Of a stretch of DNA of 53,844 nt, positions 8,414 through 17,640 are shown piece after piece. Source of the DNA: JAZNQN01 sp045590195. Its GTDB lineage: Bacteria > Bacillota > Clostridia > UMGS1883 > UMGS1540. Numbering within the stretch: the first letter of the stretch is position 1; each line of letters starts with the position of its first letter. The notes below the pieces were generated by a model. It was given only the letters and a program-made list of their open reading frames with translations, did not search any database and was not told where the DNA came from. The position numbers and the translations under genes are program-made. The stretch is taken from assembly GCA_045590195.1 (NCBI GenBank), contig JAZNQN010000037.1, forward strand, positions 1 to 53,844, given 5' to 3'.

Positions 8414-9250
8414 TTGAAACTTAATATAAAAAACTTTTTAAAGGTTTTGTTTGGCGTGGCAATTATGGCGTTTTCGCTTATAGCGCTACTTTCTCCCGGC
8501 AATATGGCACCGGGCGGAGCCGGGGCAATAGCCTTAATGCTTTCAAAAATAGTGCCGCTTAAAGTGGGAACTATTATGTATTTTATAAACATTCCGCTTT
8601 TTATGCTGGCTTTTAAATCGGACAAAAAGTTTTTTATAAATTCCCTTGTGGGAGCAACGCTTTTTTCACTTTTTGCAAATGTTTTTTCGCTTTTACCCGA
8701 AATACCCCTTGATAATATGCTGCGTGCAATTTTTGGCGGAGCGGCGCTTGGGGCAGGGTTCGGAATAATATTTTCCTGCCGTGCATCAACGGGAGGGAGC
8801 GATATAGTGGCTTTTCTTATAAGCCGGAAAAAGCCACACCTTAAAATTGCAACAGTTTTGCTTTTTGTTGATTTAAGCATTATTGCGGTTTCGGCTGTTT
8901 TTTTCGGAAGCGTGCAGTCGGCTTTGTATGCGGTAGTAGCCCTTTATATTTCCGCAAAGGTGCTTGACAGTGTTTTAGAGGGCGGCTCCTTTTGCAAAAC
9001 AGTTTTTATAATAAGCGAAAAAAGCGGCGAAATTTCAAAAAATATTCTGGAAAAGGCAAACCGCGGCGTTACGGCGCTTTCTGCCAAGGGAATGTATACA
9101 GGGCAGACAAAAGAAGTTGTTTTTTGTACAATAAGCGCCGCAGAAATAGTAAAAATTAAAAAAATTATATTTGATATTGATTCCGATGCCTTCGTTATCG
9201 TTTGTGATACAAAAGAAGTTATTGGCAAAGGATTTAATAATATAGGATAA
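8414..9250 (+). CDS. YitT family membrane protein
   Basis: A 278-residue protein with five to six N-terminal membrane segments (about 10-175) carrying the YitT glycine motifs (SPGNMAPGGAGAIALM, SCRASTGGSDIVAFL). A soluble DUF2179-type domain occupies about 195-270. It starts at TTG 8414, two bases after mrnC and preceded by AAGGAAGG inside the mrnC end. The function of the family is not established; proposals include small-molecule or ion transport. Co-transcription with cysE-cysS-mrnC is likely from spacing. Confidence 0.85.
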   Translation: MKLNIKNFLKVLFGVAIMAFSLIALLSPGNMAPGGAGAIALMLSKIVPLKVGTIMYFINIPLFMLAFKSDKKFFINSLVGATLFSLFANVFSLLPEIPLDNMLRAIFGGAALGAGFGIIFSCRASTGGSDIVAFLISRKKPHLKIATVLLFVDLSIIAVSAVFFGSVQSALYAVVALYISAKVLDSVLEGGSFCKTVFIISEKSGEISKNILEKANRGVTALSAKGMYTGQTKEVVFCTISAAEIVKIKKIIFDIDSDAFVIVCDTKEVIGKGFNNIG

Positions 9251-9270
9251 AACAGGAAGGAAGTATTAAA

Positions 9271-10095
9271 ATGGAACAGGCAAAAAAGGAAAAACTTGCC
9301 GAAATCGCGCTTAATATCAGACGCTCTATTGTAACTGAAATTTACAGCGCCGGCGCAGGCCACCCAGGCGGTTCACTGGGTATTGCAGATATTATGGCTT
9401 ATCTGTATTTTGAAGAAATGAATGTTGATCCGAAAAATCCAAAAGATCCAAACCGTGACAGATTTGTTATGTCAAAAGGTCATTGCGGTCCTGCTCTTTA
9501 TGCAGCACTTGCAGAAAAAGGATTTTTCCCAAAAGAAGACCTTACAGGCTTCCGTAGCATCGACAGCTACCTTGAAGGTCATCCTGATATGAAAAAAGTT
9601 CCCGGTGTTGATATGTCAACCGGTTCTCTCGGTCAGGGTGTTTGTGCGGCAAACGGTATGGCTCTTTGCGCTAAACTTGACAAAAAAGATTACAGAGTTT
9701 ATGCAATTTTGGGCGATGGCGAAATTGAAGAAGGTCAGGTTTGGGAGGCAGCTATGTTTGCACCTCACTACGGCCTTGATAATATGACAGCTATTGTTGA
9801 CTTTAACGGCCTTCAGATTGATGGCGACATAACAAAAGTTATGAACCCAACTCCAATCGACAAAAAGTTTGAAGCTTTTGGCTGGAATGTTGTAATTTGT
9901 GATGCTCACGATTTTGACAGCATTGAAGCTGCATTTAATAATGCAAAAGCTACAAAAGGCAAACCAACTGCAATTATCGCAAAAAGTATAAAAGGTAAAG
10001 GCGTATCCTATATGGAAAACAATGCCGGCTGGCACGGAAAAGCGCCTAATGCAGAAGAATATGCAGTTGCAATGAAAGACTTGGGGGTGGAATAA
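9271..10095 (+). CDS. Transketolase, N-terminal (TPP-binding) subunit
   Basis: A 274-residue protein equal to the first third of full-length transketolase. It binds the thiamine diphosphate pyrophosphate end through GDGE (148-151) and N179 and carries the substrate histidines H31, H71 and H103. It works as a heteromer with the next gene product in the non-oxidative pentose phosphate pathway. Split transketolases are normal in many clostridia and archaea. The codon usage is stronger and more uniform than in neighbours, consistent with high expression. Confidence 0.95.
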   Translation: MEQAKKEKLAEIALNIRRSIVTEIYSAGAGHPGGSLGIADIMAYLYFEEMNVDPKNPKDPNRDRFVMSKGHCGPALYAALAEKGFFPKEDLTGFRSIDSYLEGHPDMKKVPGVDMSTGSLGQGVCAANGMALCAKLDKKDYRVYAILGDGEIEEGQVWEAAMFAPHYGLDNMTAIVDFNGLQIDGDITKVMNPTPIDKKFEAFGWNVVICDAHDFDSIEAAFNNAKATKGKPTAIIAKSIKGKGVSYMENNAGWHGKAPNAEEYAVAMKDLGVE

Positions 10096-11037
10096 ATGGC
10101 AGAAGTTAAAAAAATTGCTACAAGAGAGGCTTACGGCAGCGCCCTTGCTGAATTTGGTAAGGATTACGATTTCGTAGTGCTCGATGCCGACCTTTCAAAA
10201 TCAACAAAAACTGATACATTCAAAAAAGAATTTCCTGAAAGATTTATCAATATGGGTATTGCCGAAGCTAATATGATTTCAACAGCTGCAGGTATTGCCG
10301 CTTGCGGAAAAACAGTTTTCGCATCATCATTTGCTATGTTTGCTGCCGGCCGTGCTTTTGAGCAGGTTAGAAACAGCGTTGGTTACCCACACTTAAATGT
10401 TAAAATTGGTGCAACTCATGCAGGTATCTCTGTTGGCGAAGATGGTGCAACTCACCAGTGCCTCGAAGATATTGCTCTTATGAGAAGTATTCCCGGTATG
10501 GTTATTTTAAACCCTGCCGATGCAGTTGAAGCAAGAGCAGCAGTTAAAGCCGCTATCAAGCACGATGGCCCTGTTTACCTTCGTTTCGGCCGTCTTGCAG
10601 TTCCTGTAATTTTCGATGAAGATTACAAATTCGAAATCGGCAAAGGCGTTGTTCTTTCCGAAGGTAGCGATGTTACTTTGATTGCAACAGGTCTTTTAGT
10701 TCCTGAAGCTCAGAAAGCTGCTGAAATGCTCAAAGAAGAAGGCATCAGCGCTGAAGTTATCAATATACATACAATTAAACCTCTTGACAGCGAGCTTATC
10801 TGCAAATCTGCTAAGAAAACCGGCTGCGTTGTAACAGCCGAAGAACACAACGTTATCGGCGGCCTCGGAAGCGCCGTTGCTGAAGCTCTTTGTGAGGGTT
10901 GCCCTGTTCCAATGGAAAGAATTGGTACACAGGATAAATTCGGTAAGAGCGGTAAACCTGCTCCGCTTCTCGAAATGTACGAACTTACTGCAGCTGATAT
11001 TGTTAAAAAAGCTAAAAAAGCAATTTCACGCAAATAG
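10096..11037 (+). CDS. Transketolase, C-terminal subunit
   Basis: A 313-residue protein made of the pyrimidine-binding domain (residues 1-about 180) and the C-terminal domain. The essential Glu that activates the TPP aminopyrimidine is in INMGIAEANM (E57). Its ATG directly follows the stop of the N subunit (TAAATG), and the Shine-Dalgarno GGGGGTGG lies inside the upstream gene, so the two chains should be made in equal amounts. A hairpin terminator follows at 11133-11168. Confidence 0.95.
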   Translation: MAEVKKIATREAYGSALAEFGKDYDFVVLDADLSKSTKTDTFKKEFPERFINMGIAEANMISTAAGIAACGKTVFASSFAMFAAGRAFEQVRNSVGYPHLNVKIGATHAGISVGEDGATHQCLEDIALMRSIPGMVILNPADAVEARAAVKAAIKHDGPVYLRFGRLAVPVIFDEDYKFEIGKGVVLSEGSDVTLIATGLLVPEAQKAAEMLKEEGISAEVINIHTIKPLDSELICKSAKKTGCVVTAEEHNVIGGLGSAVAEALCEGCPVPMERIGTQDKFGKSGKPAPLLEMYELTAADIVKKAKKAISRK

Positions 11038-11132
11038 TATTGCTCGTAATTTAATAAACAGGCTCTGCAAAGGCCACAACCAGATAAGGAAGTTTTGGTT
11101 TTTAAGCCATATTTTTCATTTATACTGCATCA

Positions 11133-11168
11133 AAAAAGTCCGAAATACGACAGTATTACGGACTTTTT
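11133..11168. terminator. Intrinsic terminator after transketolase
   Basis: Stem AAAAAGTCCG/CGGACTTTTT is continued by AATAC/GTATT with loop GACA. It ends in a T run on both strands and is the first terminator after the transketolase genes. Confidence 0.8.
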
Positions 11169-11250
11169 GTTCTTTGTCTAAATATAAAAATCTGATATTA
11201 AAAACTGCATTGCATCCTAAAATTAAAATTTTTGAATGAAGTTCAAGGCG

Positions 11251-11287
11251 AAAAATGCACATAATCCTGTCGGATATGTGCATTTTT
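11251..11287. terminator. Second strong hairpin inside the inverted-repeat element
   Basis: Stem AAAAATGCACATA (11251-11263) pairs with TATGTGCATTTTT (11275-11287). TCC/GGA extends it inward after a bulged A, with loop TGTC. A/T edges make it look like a bidirectional terminator. Confidence 0.65.
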
Positions 11288-11370
11288 CAACGCAGAAATT
11301 CGTCAAAAAGACAATTTTCAGGACAATACTTCCTTATCTGGTTGTGGCCAATGGCAGGGCCTGTTTTTGT

Positions 11371-11493
11371 TTGACTTGGTATGGGCTTTGTGGTAGAATA
11401 AATTTGTAAAAAATGTTTTAACTGTTTTTAGTTCCAATTTCACACGAACTATTGCCAAAACAATTTGTATATGAAACATACAGTCTATATAAT
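11371..11493 (+). promoter_or_regulatory. Two promoters for the DMT permease
   Basis: First: TTGACT (11371-11376), 17 bp, TAGAAT (11394-11399), starting just outside the inverted-repeat element. Second: TTGTAT (11465-11470), 17 bp, TATAAT (11488-11493), closer to the gene. Confidence 0.6.
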
Positions 11494-11531
11494 GATATTG
11501 TGGTTGAAAAGAATGGAAGGAGATAAAACAA

Positions 11532-12395
11532 ATGAAAAAAACATATTTCTATGCAGGGGTGTCCATCTTTTGCTGGTCAACAGTTGCAACAACTTGCAAA
11601 ATTCTTCTTCGCGAACTTAACAATATGCAACTTTTGTGGGTAAATTCGTTGATTGCAGGTTTGTTTTTGCTTGTCTTAAATATTTTCTCAGGTAATTTTA
11701 AAAAATATGAAAACTATACATTAAAAGATTATTTTATTATGGTCGCAATAGGAATTCCCAGTACCATATTTTATTATATGTTTTATTATGCTGGAACAGA
11801 TATTTTGCCGGCATCGCAGGCGTTTATCATTAATTATTTATGGCCTATAATGAGTGTAATATTTGCGTGTGTTATTTTAAGAGAAAAACTTACTGCAAAG
11901 AAACTTATCGCTATTTTTATTTCGTTTCTTGGTGTAATTGTTGTTATAGGCGGAGACATTAATGATTTTAACGGTCAGATGCTCATAGGTGCGCTTTGTT
12001 GTATCCTTGGGGCTGTTTCATACGGCTTATTCACGGCTCTTAATCAAAAAATGAATTATAATAAAAGTATGACACTAATGGTAAGTTATTTAGCTACTTT
12101 TATATTTACAACATTGGTTAATTTAATTAATGGAGATATATTTATACCGGGCACCAATCAAATGCTTGGATTTGTGTGGAATGGCATTTTTACGGTGGCA
12201 ATTGCAAATACCTTTTGGGTTATTGCGCTTGAAACCGGAAAAACAGAGAAGGTATCAAATCTTGCATACATAACACCGTTTTTATCGCTTGTGTGGACAT
12301 CTTTGTTCTTAAATGAAGAAATAAAGCTAAACTCATTAGTTGGATTAGTAATTATTATTGCTGGAATATTGATTCAGATGAAAGACAAGAAGTGA
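11532..12395 (+). CDS. EamA/DMT superfamily permease
   Basis: A 287-residue protein with about 10 predicted membrane helices in two EamA halves. The first-half signature near residues 88-110 (PASQAFIINYLWPIMSVIFA) and the second-half helices (TPFLSLVWTSLFLNEEI) are typical. Family members export amino acids, metabolites or drugs; the substrate is unknown. Codon use is more AT-rich than in flanking genes, and the gene sits between an inverted-repeat element and pcrA, so recent gain is possible. AAGGAGA precedes the ATG. Confidence 0.88.
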   Translation: MKKTYFYAGVSIFCWSTVATTCKILLRELNNMQLLWVNSLIAGLFLLVLNIFSGNFKKYENYTLKDYFIMVAIGIPSTIFYYMFYYAGTDILPASQAFIINYLWPIMSVIFACVILREKLTAKKLIAIFISFLGVIVVIGGDINDFNGQMLIGALCCILGAVSYGLFTALNQKMNYNKSMTLMVSYLATFIFTTLVNLINGDIFIPGTNQMLGFVWNGIFTVAIANTFWVIALETGKTEKVSNLAYITPFLSLVWTSLFLNEEIKLNSLVGLVIIIAGILIQMKDKK

Positions 12396-12489
12396 TATAA
12401 ATAAATTTTATCCTAATTTAACACAAACTTTCGCATCTAAACCTTATGTGTTGCAATTAGTAAATATTTAATTAACACTAAATTACCTT

Positions 12490-12518
12490 TTGACAAACCA
12501 CCCCTTTTATGATATAAT
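12490..12518 (+). promoter_or_regulatory. pcrA promoter
   Basis: TTGACA (12490-12495), 17 bp, TATAAT (12513-12518): both hexamers are perfect consensus. The -35 TTG is also an in-frame upstream start codon for pcrA, but the promoter match shows it is not the real start. Confidence 0.9.
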
Positions 12519-12549
12519 ATTAAAATCACAAATGCGAAAGGCAAATATT

Positions 12550-14775
12550 ATGAACTTCGAACTTCAAGGTCTTAATAATATGCAAATGGAAGCGGTAACT
12601 CACACAGAGGGACCGCTTTTAGTGCTTGCCGGCGCAGGCAGCGGTAAAACAAGAGTTATAACCTACCGCATTGCCCACTTAATTGCCGAAAAAGGCATAA
12701 GACCGTGGAATATTTTAGCCATTACATTTACAAACAAAGCCGCGGCAGAAATGCGCGATAGAATTGAAAAAATTATTGGCGAAGGCAGCGATATGTGGAT
12801 TAGAACATTCCATAGCGCCTGCGTTAGAATACTTCGCCGTGATATTGACAGAATTGGTTATGAAAAAACCTTTACTATATATGACAGCGACGACCAGAAA
12901 CGTCTTATTAAAGATTGCATAAAATATCTGGGGCTTAACGATAAAACCTTTACTCCTTCACTTTGCATTTCATATATCAGCAGTGCTAAAGACGAAGGTG
13001 TTGAGCCTGACGAATTTATAAGTACATATAATAACAATTTAAAAATGGAAACTATCGGCAAGGTTTATAAGCTTTATGAAGAAAGGCTTCGCAAAAGTAA
13101 CGCCGTAGATTTTGACGACCTTATTGTGTTTACAGTTAAGCTTTTTGAAAAATGCCCCGATGTACTGGAATATTATCAGGATAAATTCCGCTATATTCAT
13201 ATTGATGAATATCAGGATACAAATAATGCCCAGTACCGCCTTGTAAGCCTTCTTGCGGCAAAATATAAAAATCTTTGTGTTGTTGGCGATGATGACCAGA
13301 GTATTTATAAATTCCGTGGAGCTAATATTGAAAACATTTTAAGCTTTGAAAGGCAGTTTCCCCAAGCCAGGGTTGTTCGCCTTGAACAAAATTACCGTTC
13401 AACAGGCAATATTCTTGATGCCGCAAACGGCGTTATTAAAAATAACACCGGCAGAAAAGGCAAAAATTTGTGGACAGATTTTGGCGAGGGCGAAAAAATA
13501 GTTAAATACTACGCTCAGGGCGAGCGTGACGAGGCGGCATTTATTGCAGAAGAAATGTGGCGCCTTAACAAAAATGAAAATATTCCTTATTCCTCAATGG
13601 CGGTTTTATATCGTATGAATGCACAGGCACGAAGCGTTGAGGAAAGGCTTATAAGAGAAGCAATTCCTTACAGAATTGTGGCAGGTCACCGCTTTTACGA
13701 CCGCATGGAAATTAAAGATATTATCGCATATTTAAGGCTTATAAACAATATAAATGACGATATAAGCCTTTTGAGAATTATAAATAACCCAAAAAGAGCA
13801 ATTGGTAAAACAACTTTAGATAATGCCGTAGCACTTGCGGCTGAAAATTCTATGAGTTTGTATGCCCTTATGAGGGATAACGCCGCGCTCCTTGGCAGAG
13901 CGGCAGGCTCTATTGAAAAATTTATTGAAATAATTGAAGAACTTCGCAGCAAAATTGATACAGTTGCCCCATCTGCTTTTATTACTGAAGTTTTAGAAAA
14001 AACAGGCTATGTGGCACAGTATCAGGCAAACCCCGAAGATATGGAAGCACTCGGCAGAGTTGAAAACCTGCAGGAGTTTGTTTCTGTTGCAGTAAATTAT
14101 GAAAAAGAAAACGAAAATCCAATACTTGCCGATTTTCTTGACAATATTTCACTTATATCAGATATAGATAATTACGATGAAAATGAAGACAGTGTTTCTC
14201 TTATGACTCTTCATAGCGCCAAAGGCCTTGAGTTTCCCGTTGTTTTCCTTTGCGGAATGGAAGAAGGGGTTTTCCCCGGAACAAGAGCCATGTTCGATGG
14301 GGAGGAAATTGAAGAAGAGCGAAGGCTTTGCTATGTTGGCATAACAAGGGCAATGAAAAAGCTTTATTTAACTCACGCCCACGAGAGAACGCTATTCGGT
14401 ATGACAAACTGCAACAAGCCCTCACGGTTTTTAAGCGAAATACCGGAGGAACTGCTTTTGGAAAAGTCAAACGTGGTGGAACGAAGAAATATTTTCCAGC
14501 AAAACAGTATAGAAAGCGGTGGATATACATCGCCCTATAAAAAAAGTACACAGGGCGCATCGCCCTTCCGCTCAACAATATCCGATACGCCAAAGCCTAA
14601 AGCCCAAAGCGGAGTATCCTTTAAAGCAGGCGACAGGGTAGTACATAAAAAGTTTGGCGAAGGAATGATAATTTCGGCGGTACCCGTTGGAAACGATACA
14701 AAACTTGAAATAGCCTTTGATAAAGTTGGCACAAAAACACTTTTAGCACTTTACGCTAACTTGACAAAGATTTAA
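12550..14775 (+). CDS. pcrA: ATP-dependent DNA helicase PcrA (UvrD/Rep family)
   Basis: A 741-residue SF1A 3'-5' helicase used in repair and replication. The start is ATG 12550 (MNFELQGLNN), because upstream codons lie in the promoter. Walker A is AGAGSGKT (27-34). The other motifs follow: motif II DEYQDTN, motif III GDDDQSIYKFRGA, motif IV LEQNYRS, motif V LMTLHSAKGLEFP and motif VI VGITRA. The C-terminal Tudor-like segment (GDRVVHKKFGEGMI) is the PcrA RNA-polymerase-binding domain. The gene is monocistronic, ending at a good terminator. Confidence 0.96.
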   Translation: MNFELQGLNNMQMEAVTHTEGPLLVLAGAGSGKTRVITYRIAHLIAEKGIRPWNILAITFTNKAAAEMRDRIEKIIGEGSDMWIRTFHSACVRILRRDIDRIGYEKTFTIYDSDDQKRLIKDCIKYLGLNDKTFTPSLCISYISSAKDEGVEPDEFISTYNNNLKMETIGKVYKLYEERLRKSNAVDFDDLIVFTVKLFEKCPDVLEYYQDKFRYIHIDEYQDTNNAQYRLVSLLAAKYKNLCVVGDDDQSIYKFRGANIENILSFERQFPQARVVRLEQNYRSTGNILDAANGVIKNNTGRKGKNLWTDFGEGEKIVKYYAQGERDEAAFIAEEMWRLNKNENIPYSSMAVLYRMNAQARSVEERLIREAIPYRIVAGHRFYDRMEIKDIIAYLRLINNINDDISLLRIINNPKRAIGKTTLDNAVALAAENSMSLYALMRDNAALLGRAAGSIEKFIEIIEELRSKIDTVAPSAFITEVLEKTGYVAQYQANPEDMEALGRVENLQEFVSVAVNYEKENENPILADFLDNISLISDIDNYDENEDSVSLMTLHSAKGLEFPVVFLCGMEEGVFPGTRAMFDGEEIEEERRLCYVGITRAMKKLYLTHAHERTLFGMTNCNKPSRFLSEIPEELLLEKSNVVERRNIFQQNSIESGGYTSPYKKSTQGASPFRSTISDTPKPKAQSGVSFKAGDRVVHKKFGEGMIISAVPVGNDTKLEIAFDKVGTKTLLALYANLTKI

Positions 14776-14780
14776 CAATC

Positions 14781-14815
14781 AGAGTGTGGTTTATACCACA
14801 CTCTGTTATTTTTTT
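14781..14815 (+). terminator. pcrA terminator
   Basis: Stem AGAGTGTGG (14781-14789) / CCACACTCT (14796-14804), followed by GTTATTTTTTT. Confidence 0.88.
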
Positions 14816-14835
14816 CACAAAGATAGATGTGAAAA
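14812..14835. promoter_or_regulatory. Candidate operator upstream of rnf
   Basis: A perfect 8-bp inverted repeat TTTTCACA (14812-14819) / TGTGAAAA (14828-14835) with an 8-base spacer lies 43 bases before rnfC. The left arm shares Ts with the pcrA terminator tail. No clear -35/-10 pair was found for rnf in this gap. Confidence 0.4.
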
Positions 14836-14878
14836 TGTGCCTTTGGCAACGAGATAGAAGAAGGGAGAACAAAAATCT

Positions 14879-16192
14879 ATGAAAAAATTTACTTTTAAAG
14901 GCGGTATACATCCTCCTGCAAACAAAGAGGCAACGGCAGGAAAGCCAATTAAAATTCTGCCCCCACCTGAAATATTAACTTTTCCAATGCAGCAGCATAT
15001 TGGCGCGCCTGCAACCCCTGTGGTAAAAAAGGGAGACAGGGTTTTAATGTATCAGCTTATAGGCAAGGCAATTGGCGGTGTAAGTGCGAATATTCATTCT
15101 TCTGTTTCGGGCGAGGTAGTTGATATAATTCCGAAAACCATGGCAAACGGAGAGGCGTGCGACTGCGTTATAATTAAAAACGATTTTAAAGATGAAAAGG
15201 CTACCCTCTCAATTCCCGAAAAAAATGCGCCTGCAAGCCAGATTGCTTTTGATGGAGGCCTTGTGGGAATGGGCGGAGCAACCTTTCCAACCCATATAAA
15301 GCTTTCAATTCCCGAAGGGAAAAGTGCAGAATATGTAATTGTAAACGGCGCAGAGTGTGAGCCTTATATTACAAGCGACCACCGCGTGCTGCTTGAAAGA
15401 GGCGAAACTATTTTAGAAGGCCTTAAGATTCTTTTAAATAAGCTGGGAGCCGAAAAAGGCATAATTGCAATTGAAAAAAACAAGCCCGATGCAATTGAAC
15501 ATATGAAAAAGCTTTGCAAAGGCGAAGAAAACATAAGCGTTGCACCCCTTGAAACCAAGTATCCTCAGGGAAGCGAGAAACAGCTTATAAATTCTGTTTT
15601 AAAACGAAGGGTCCCCGGTGGGCGAGGCCTTCCCATAGATGTTGGCTGCGTTATTTTAAATGTTGATTCTGTTTCAGAATTTTACAAAGCAGCAACCTTT
15701 GGAACGCCGCTTATAAGCCGAATTGTAACAGTTTCAGGCCCACTTATTAAAGAGCCTTCAAACTTTGAGGTAAGGCTTGGAACGGATATAAAATATCTTG
15801 TAGAAAGCGCAGGCGGCCTTATAGATGAGCCCGAAAAAGTTATAATGGGCGGCCCTATGATGGGTACGGCGCTTACTACTTACGATTTGCCTGTTATAAA
15901 GGGATGTGGCTCTGTACTGTTTTTCGGAAAAGAGGATGTTGTTTGTGAAAAGCAGCTGCCCTGTATTCGCTGCGGCAGATGTGTTGATGCCTGCCCAATG
16001 GGGCTTTTGCCGCTTAATATCTGCAATTTTTCTCAGGCGGGAATGTTTGATGAGTGTATAAAATATCACTTTGAAGACTGCATTGAGTGCGGCGCTTGTA
16101 CTTATGTTTGTCCATCTAAAAGGCACATTGTTCAGTATATAAGGCTTTGTAAGCAAAAACTGCGTACAAAGGGAATAGGAGGCAGAAAATGA
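14879..16192 (+). CDS. rnfC: Rnf complex subunit C (NADH-interacting iron-sulfur protein)
   Basis: A 437-residue peripheral subunit of the Rnf ferredoxin:NAD+ oxidoreductase. An N-terminal NQRA-like/RnfC domain contains the glycine-rich nucleotide/FMN part (GLVGMGGATFPTHIKL, GAECEPYITSDHR). Two [4Fe-4S] motifs are at C362-C365-C368-C372 and C401-C404-C407-C411. It lacks the long repeated C-terminal tail of enterobacterial RsxC, as usual in clostridia. It is the first gene of the order C-D-G-E-A-B, and its TGA overlaps the rnfD start. Confidence 0.96.
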   Translation: MKKFTFKGGIHPPANKEATAGKPIKILPPPEILTFPMQQHIGAPATPVVKKGDRVLMYQLIGKAIGGVSANIHSSVSGEVVDIIPKTMANGEACDCVIIKNDFKDEKATLSIPEKNAPASQIAFDGGLVGMGGATFPTHIKLSIPEGKSAEYVIVNGAECEPYITSDHRVLLERGETILEGLKILLNKLGAEKGIIAIEKNKPDAIEHMKKLCKGEENISVAPLETKYPQGSEKQLINSVLKRRVPGGRGLPIDVGCVILNVDSVSEFYKAATFGTPLISRIVTVSGPLIKEPSNFEVRLGTDIKYLVESAGGLIDEPEKVIMGGPMMGTALTTYDLPVIKGCGSVLFFGKEDVVCEKQLPCIRCGRCVDACPMGLLPLNICNFSQAGMFDECIKYHFEDCIECGACTYVCPSKRHIVQYIRLCKQKLRTKGIGGRK

Positions 16193-17103
16193 GTGAAAAG
16201 CTTTTAAATGTATCATCATCACCACACATAAGGTCAAAGGTGAAAACAAGTAATTTAATGCTGAATGTAATAATCGGGCTTTTGCCAACTTCGGTGGCAG
16301 GGGTATATCTGTTTGGCTTTCGAGCCCTTTTAATTCTTTTGTTTTCCGTGTGCTCGGCAGTGTTTTTTGAGGCACTGTGGTGTTTTATAAACAAAAAAGA
16401 TTTAACTATTTCCGATTTTTCGGCTTCAATAACAGGACTTTTAATAGGGCTTAACGTTTCCGTTTCGGCGCCTCTTTGGGCGGTTTTCGTTGCAAACGGC
16501 TTTGCAATTATAATAGTAAAACAGCTTTTTGGTGGCCTTGGCTATAATGTTGTAAACCCTGCTATGGCGGCAAGGGCGTTTATGCTCATAAGCTGGCCAC
16601 AGATTATGACAGATTTTCCACTCCCCGGTGGAGGAGATGCTGTTTCAACGGCAACTGTTCTGTCAGGGGGAGAAGAAACCCTTTTAAACGCATTTATGGG
16701 TAATATTCAGGGCTGTATTGGCGAGGTAAGCGCTGCGGCAATTATAATTGGAGGGATTTACCTTATTTTAACAAAAACAATTAAGCCATATATTCCCGTA
16801 GCTTTTATAGGAACAGTATTTATTTTTACTGCCCTTGCAGGAGAGAATGCTCTTATGCAGATTTTAAGCGGCGGATTGATGCTCGGAGCCTTTTTTATGG
16901 CAACCGACTATGTTACAAGTCCTGCTACAGCGCGTGGGCAGGTAGTAATGGGCGTAGGCTGCGGAATACTTACAGCAGTTATAAGGCTTTGGGGCAGTTA
17001 TCCCGAGGGCGTAACCTTTGCGATACTTTTTATGAATGTTGTGACGCCCCTTATTGATAAAGTTTTTGTACCTGCAAGATACGGAAAGGTGGCAGGAAAA
17101 TGA
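16189..17103 (+). CDS. rnfD: Rnf complex subunit D
   Basis: A 304-residue integral membrane subunit (NqrB/RnfD family) with about 9-10 helices. The Thr that carries covalent FMN in the family corresponds to T156 in DAVSTATVL (150-158). With RnfG and RnfA/E it carries electrons across the membrane and contributes to ion pumping. It starts inside the end of rnfC (ATGA) and overlaps rnfG the same way. Confidence 0.95.
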   Translation: MSEKLLNVSSSPHIRSKVKTSNLMLNVIIGLLPTSVAGVYLFGFRALLILLFSVCSAVFFEALWCFINKKDLTISDFSASITGLLIGLNVSVSAPLWAVFVANGFAIIIVKQLFGGLGYNVVNPAMAARAFMLISWPQIMTDFPLPGGGDAVSTATVLSGGEETLLNAFMGNIQGCIGEVSAAAIIIGGIYLILTKTIKPYIPVAFIGTVFIFTALAGENALMQILSGGLMLGAFFMATDYVTSPATARGQVVMGVGCGILTAVIRLWGSYPEGVTFAILFMNVVTPLIDKVFVPARYGKVAGK

Positions 17104-17630
17104 TAAAACAAATTTTAAAACTTGGTACTATTTTATTTACTATAACTTTTGTGGTTGTGCTTTTGCTTGGTGCGGTAAACGCATTAACAAAAGATATTAT
17201 TGCAGAAAATACAATTAAAGCTGAAAATGCCGCAAGGGCAGAGCTTATAAAGGCCGACTACTTCAAACAGCTTTCCGAAAATGTTTATGAAGGCATTGAG
17301 GGAGGAAGAAAAAGCTGCGGCTACTGCGTTACTGCAAGTGCAAAAGGCTATGGCGGCGATATCGTAATGATTGTGGGCTACGATTCTGATTTTAAGCTTC
17401 TGGGCATTAAAATTATTGAAATAAGCGAAACCGCAGGCCTTGGCTCAAAGGCTTCGCTTCCTGAATTTTCCGAATCTCTCAGGGGAAAAGAGCCGGAGCT
17501 TTCCGTAGTAAAAAGCGGTGGCGGCAAAAACGAAATTGATGCCATAAGCGGCGCAACTGTTACAACAAATGCAGTTGCTAAGGCGATAAATCAAAGCTTT
17601 GAAGAGCTTTTAAAAACAATTGGAAGGTGA
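17100..17630 (+). CDS. rnfG: Rnf complex subunit G (FMN-binding)
   Basis: A 176-residue protein with one N-terminal membrane helix (about 8-28) and an outer FMN-binding domain. The flavinylation motif SGATVTT (150-156) predicts FMN esterified to T155. No flavin transferase (apbE) gene is seen in the window, so it must be encoded elsewhere. It is translationally coupled to rnfD. Confidence 0.95.
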   Translation: MIKQILKLGTILFTITFVVVLLLGAVNALTKDIIAENTIKAENAARAELIKADYFKQLSENVYEGIEGGRKSCGYCVTASAKGYGGDIVMIVGYDSDFKLLGIKIIEISETAGLGSKASLPEFSESLRGKEPELSVVKSGGGKNEIDAISGATVTTNAVAKAINQSFEELLKTIGR

Positions 17631-17640
17631 GGTGGCAAAA

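Larger units (their letters stand above)
11056..11367. mobile_element. About 310-bp non-coding element with long terminal inverted repeats (MITE-like)
   Basis: The left end (11056-11097) and the reverse complement of the right end (11324-11367) agree over about 40 bp with a few mismatches and one indel. They share AAACAGGC, CTGC, the 22-base core GGCCACAACCAGATAAGGAA plus GT, and TTG. The interior has no credible gene but two strong hairpins (11133-11168, 11251-11287). This fits a miniature inverted-repeat element, or alternatively one very long folded RNA. No transposase or clear target-site duplication was seen. It fills most of the 494-base gap after transketolase; the remainder holds two promoters for the next gene. 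Confidence 0.6.

Noticed and set aside
12490..12549. Upstream TTG start for pcrA
   Set aside because: These codons are the -35 and -10 of a consensus promoter.
14201..14593. Minus-strand frame of 130 codons inside pcrA
   Set aside because: It is antisense to conserved helicase motifs V-VI and has no plausible protein features.
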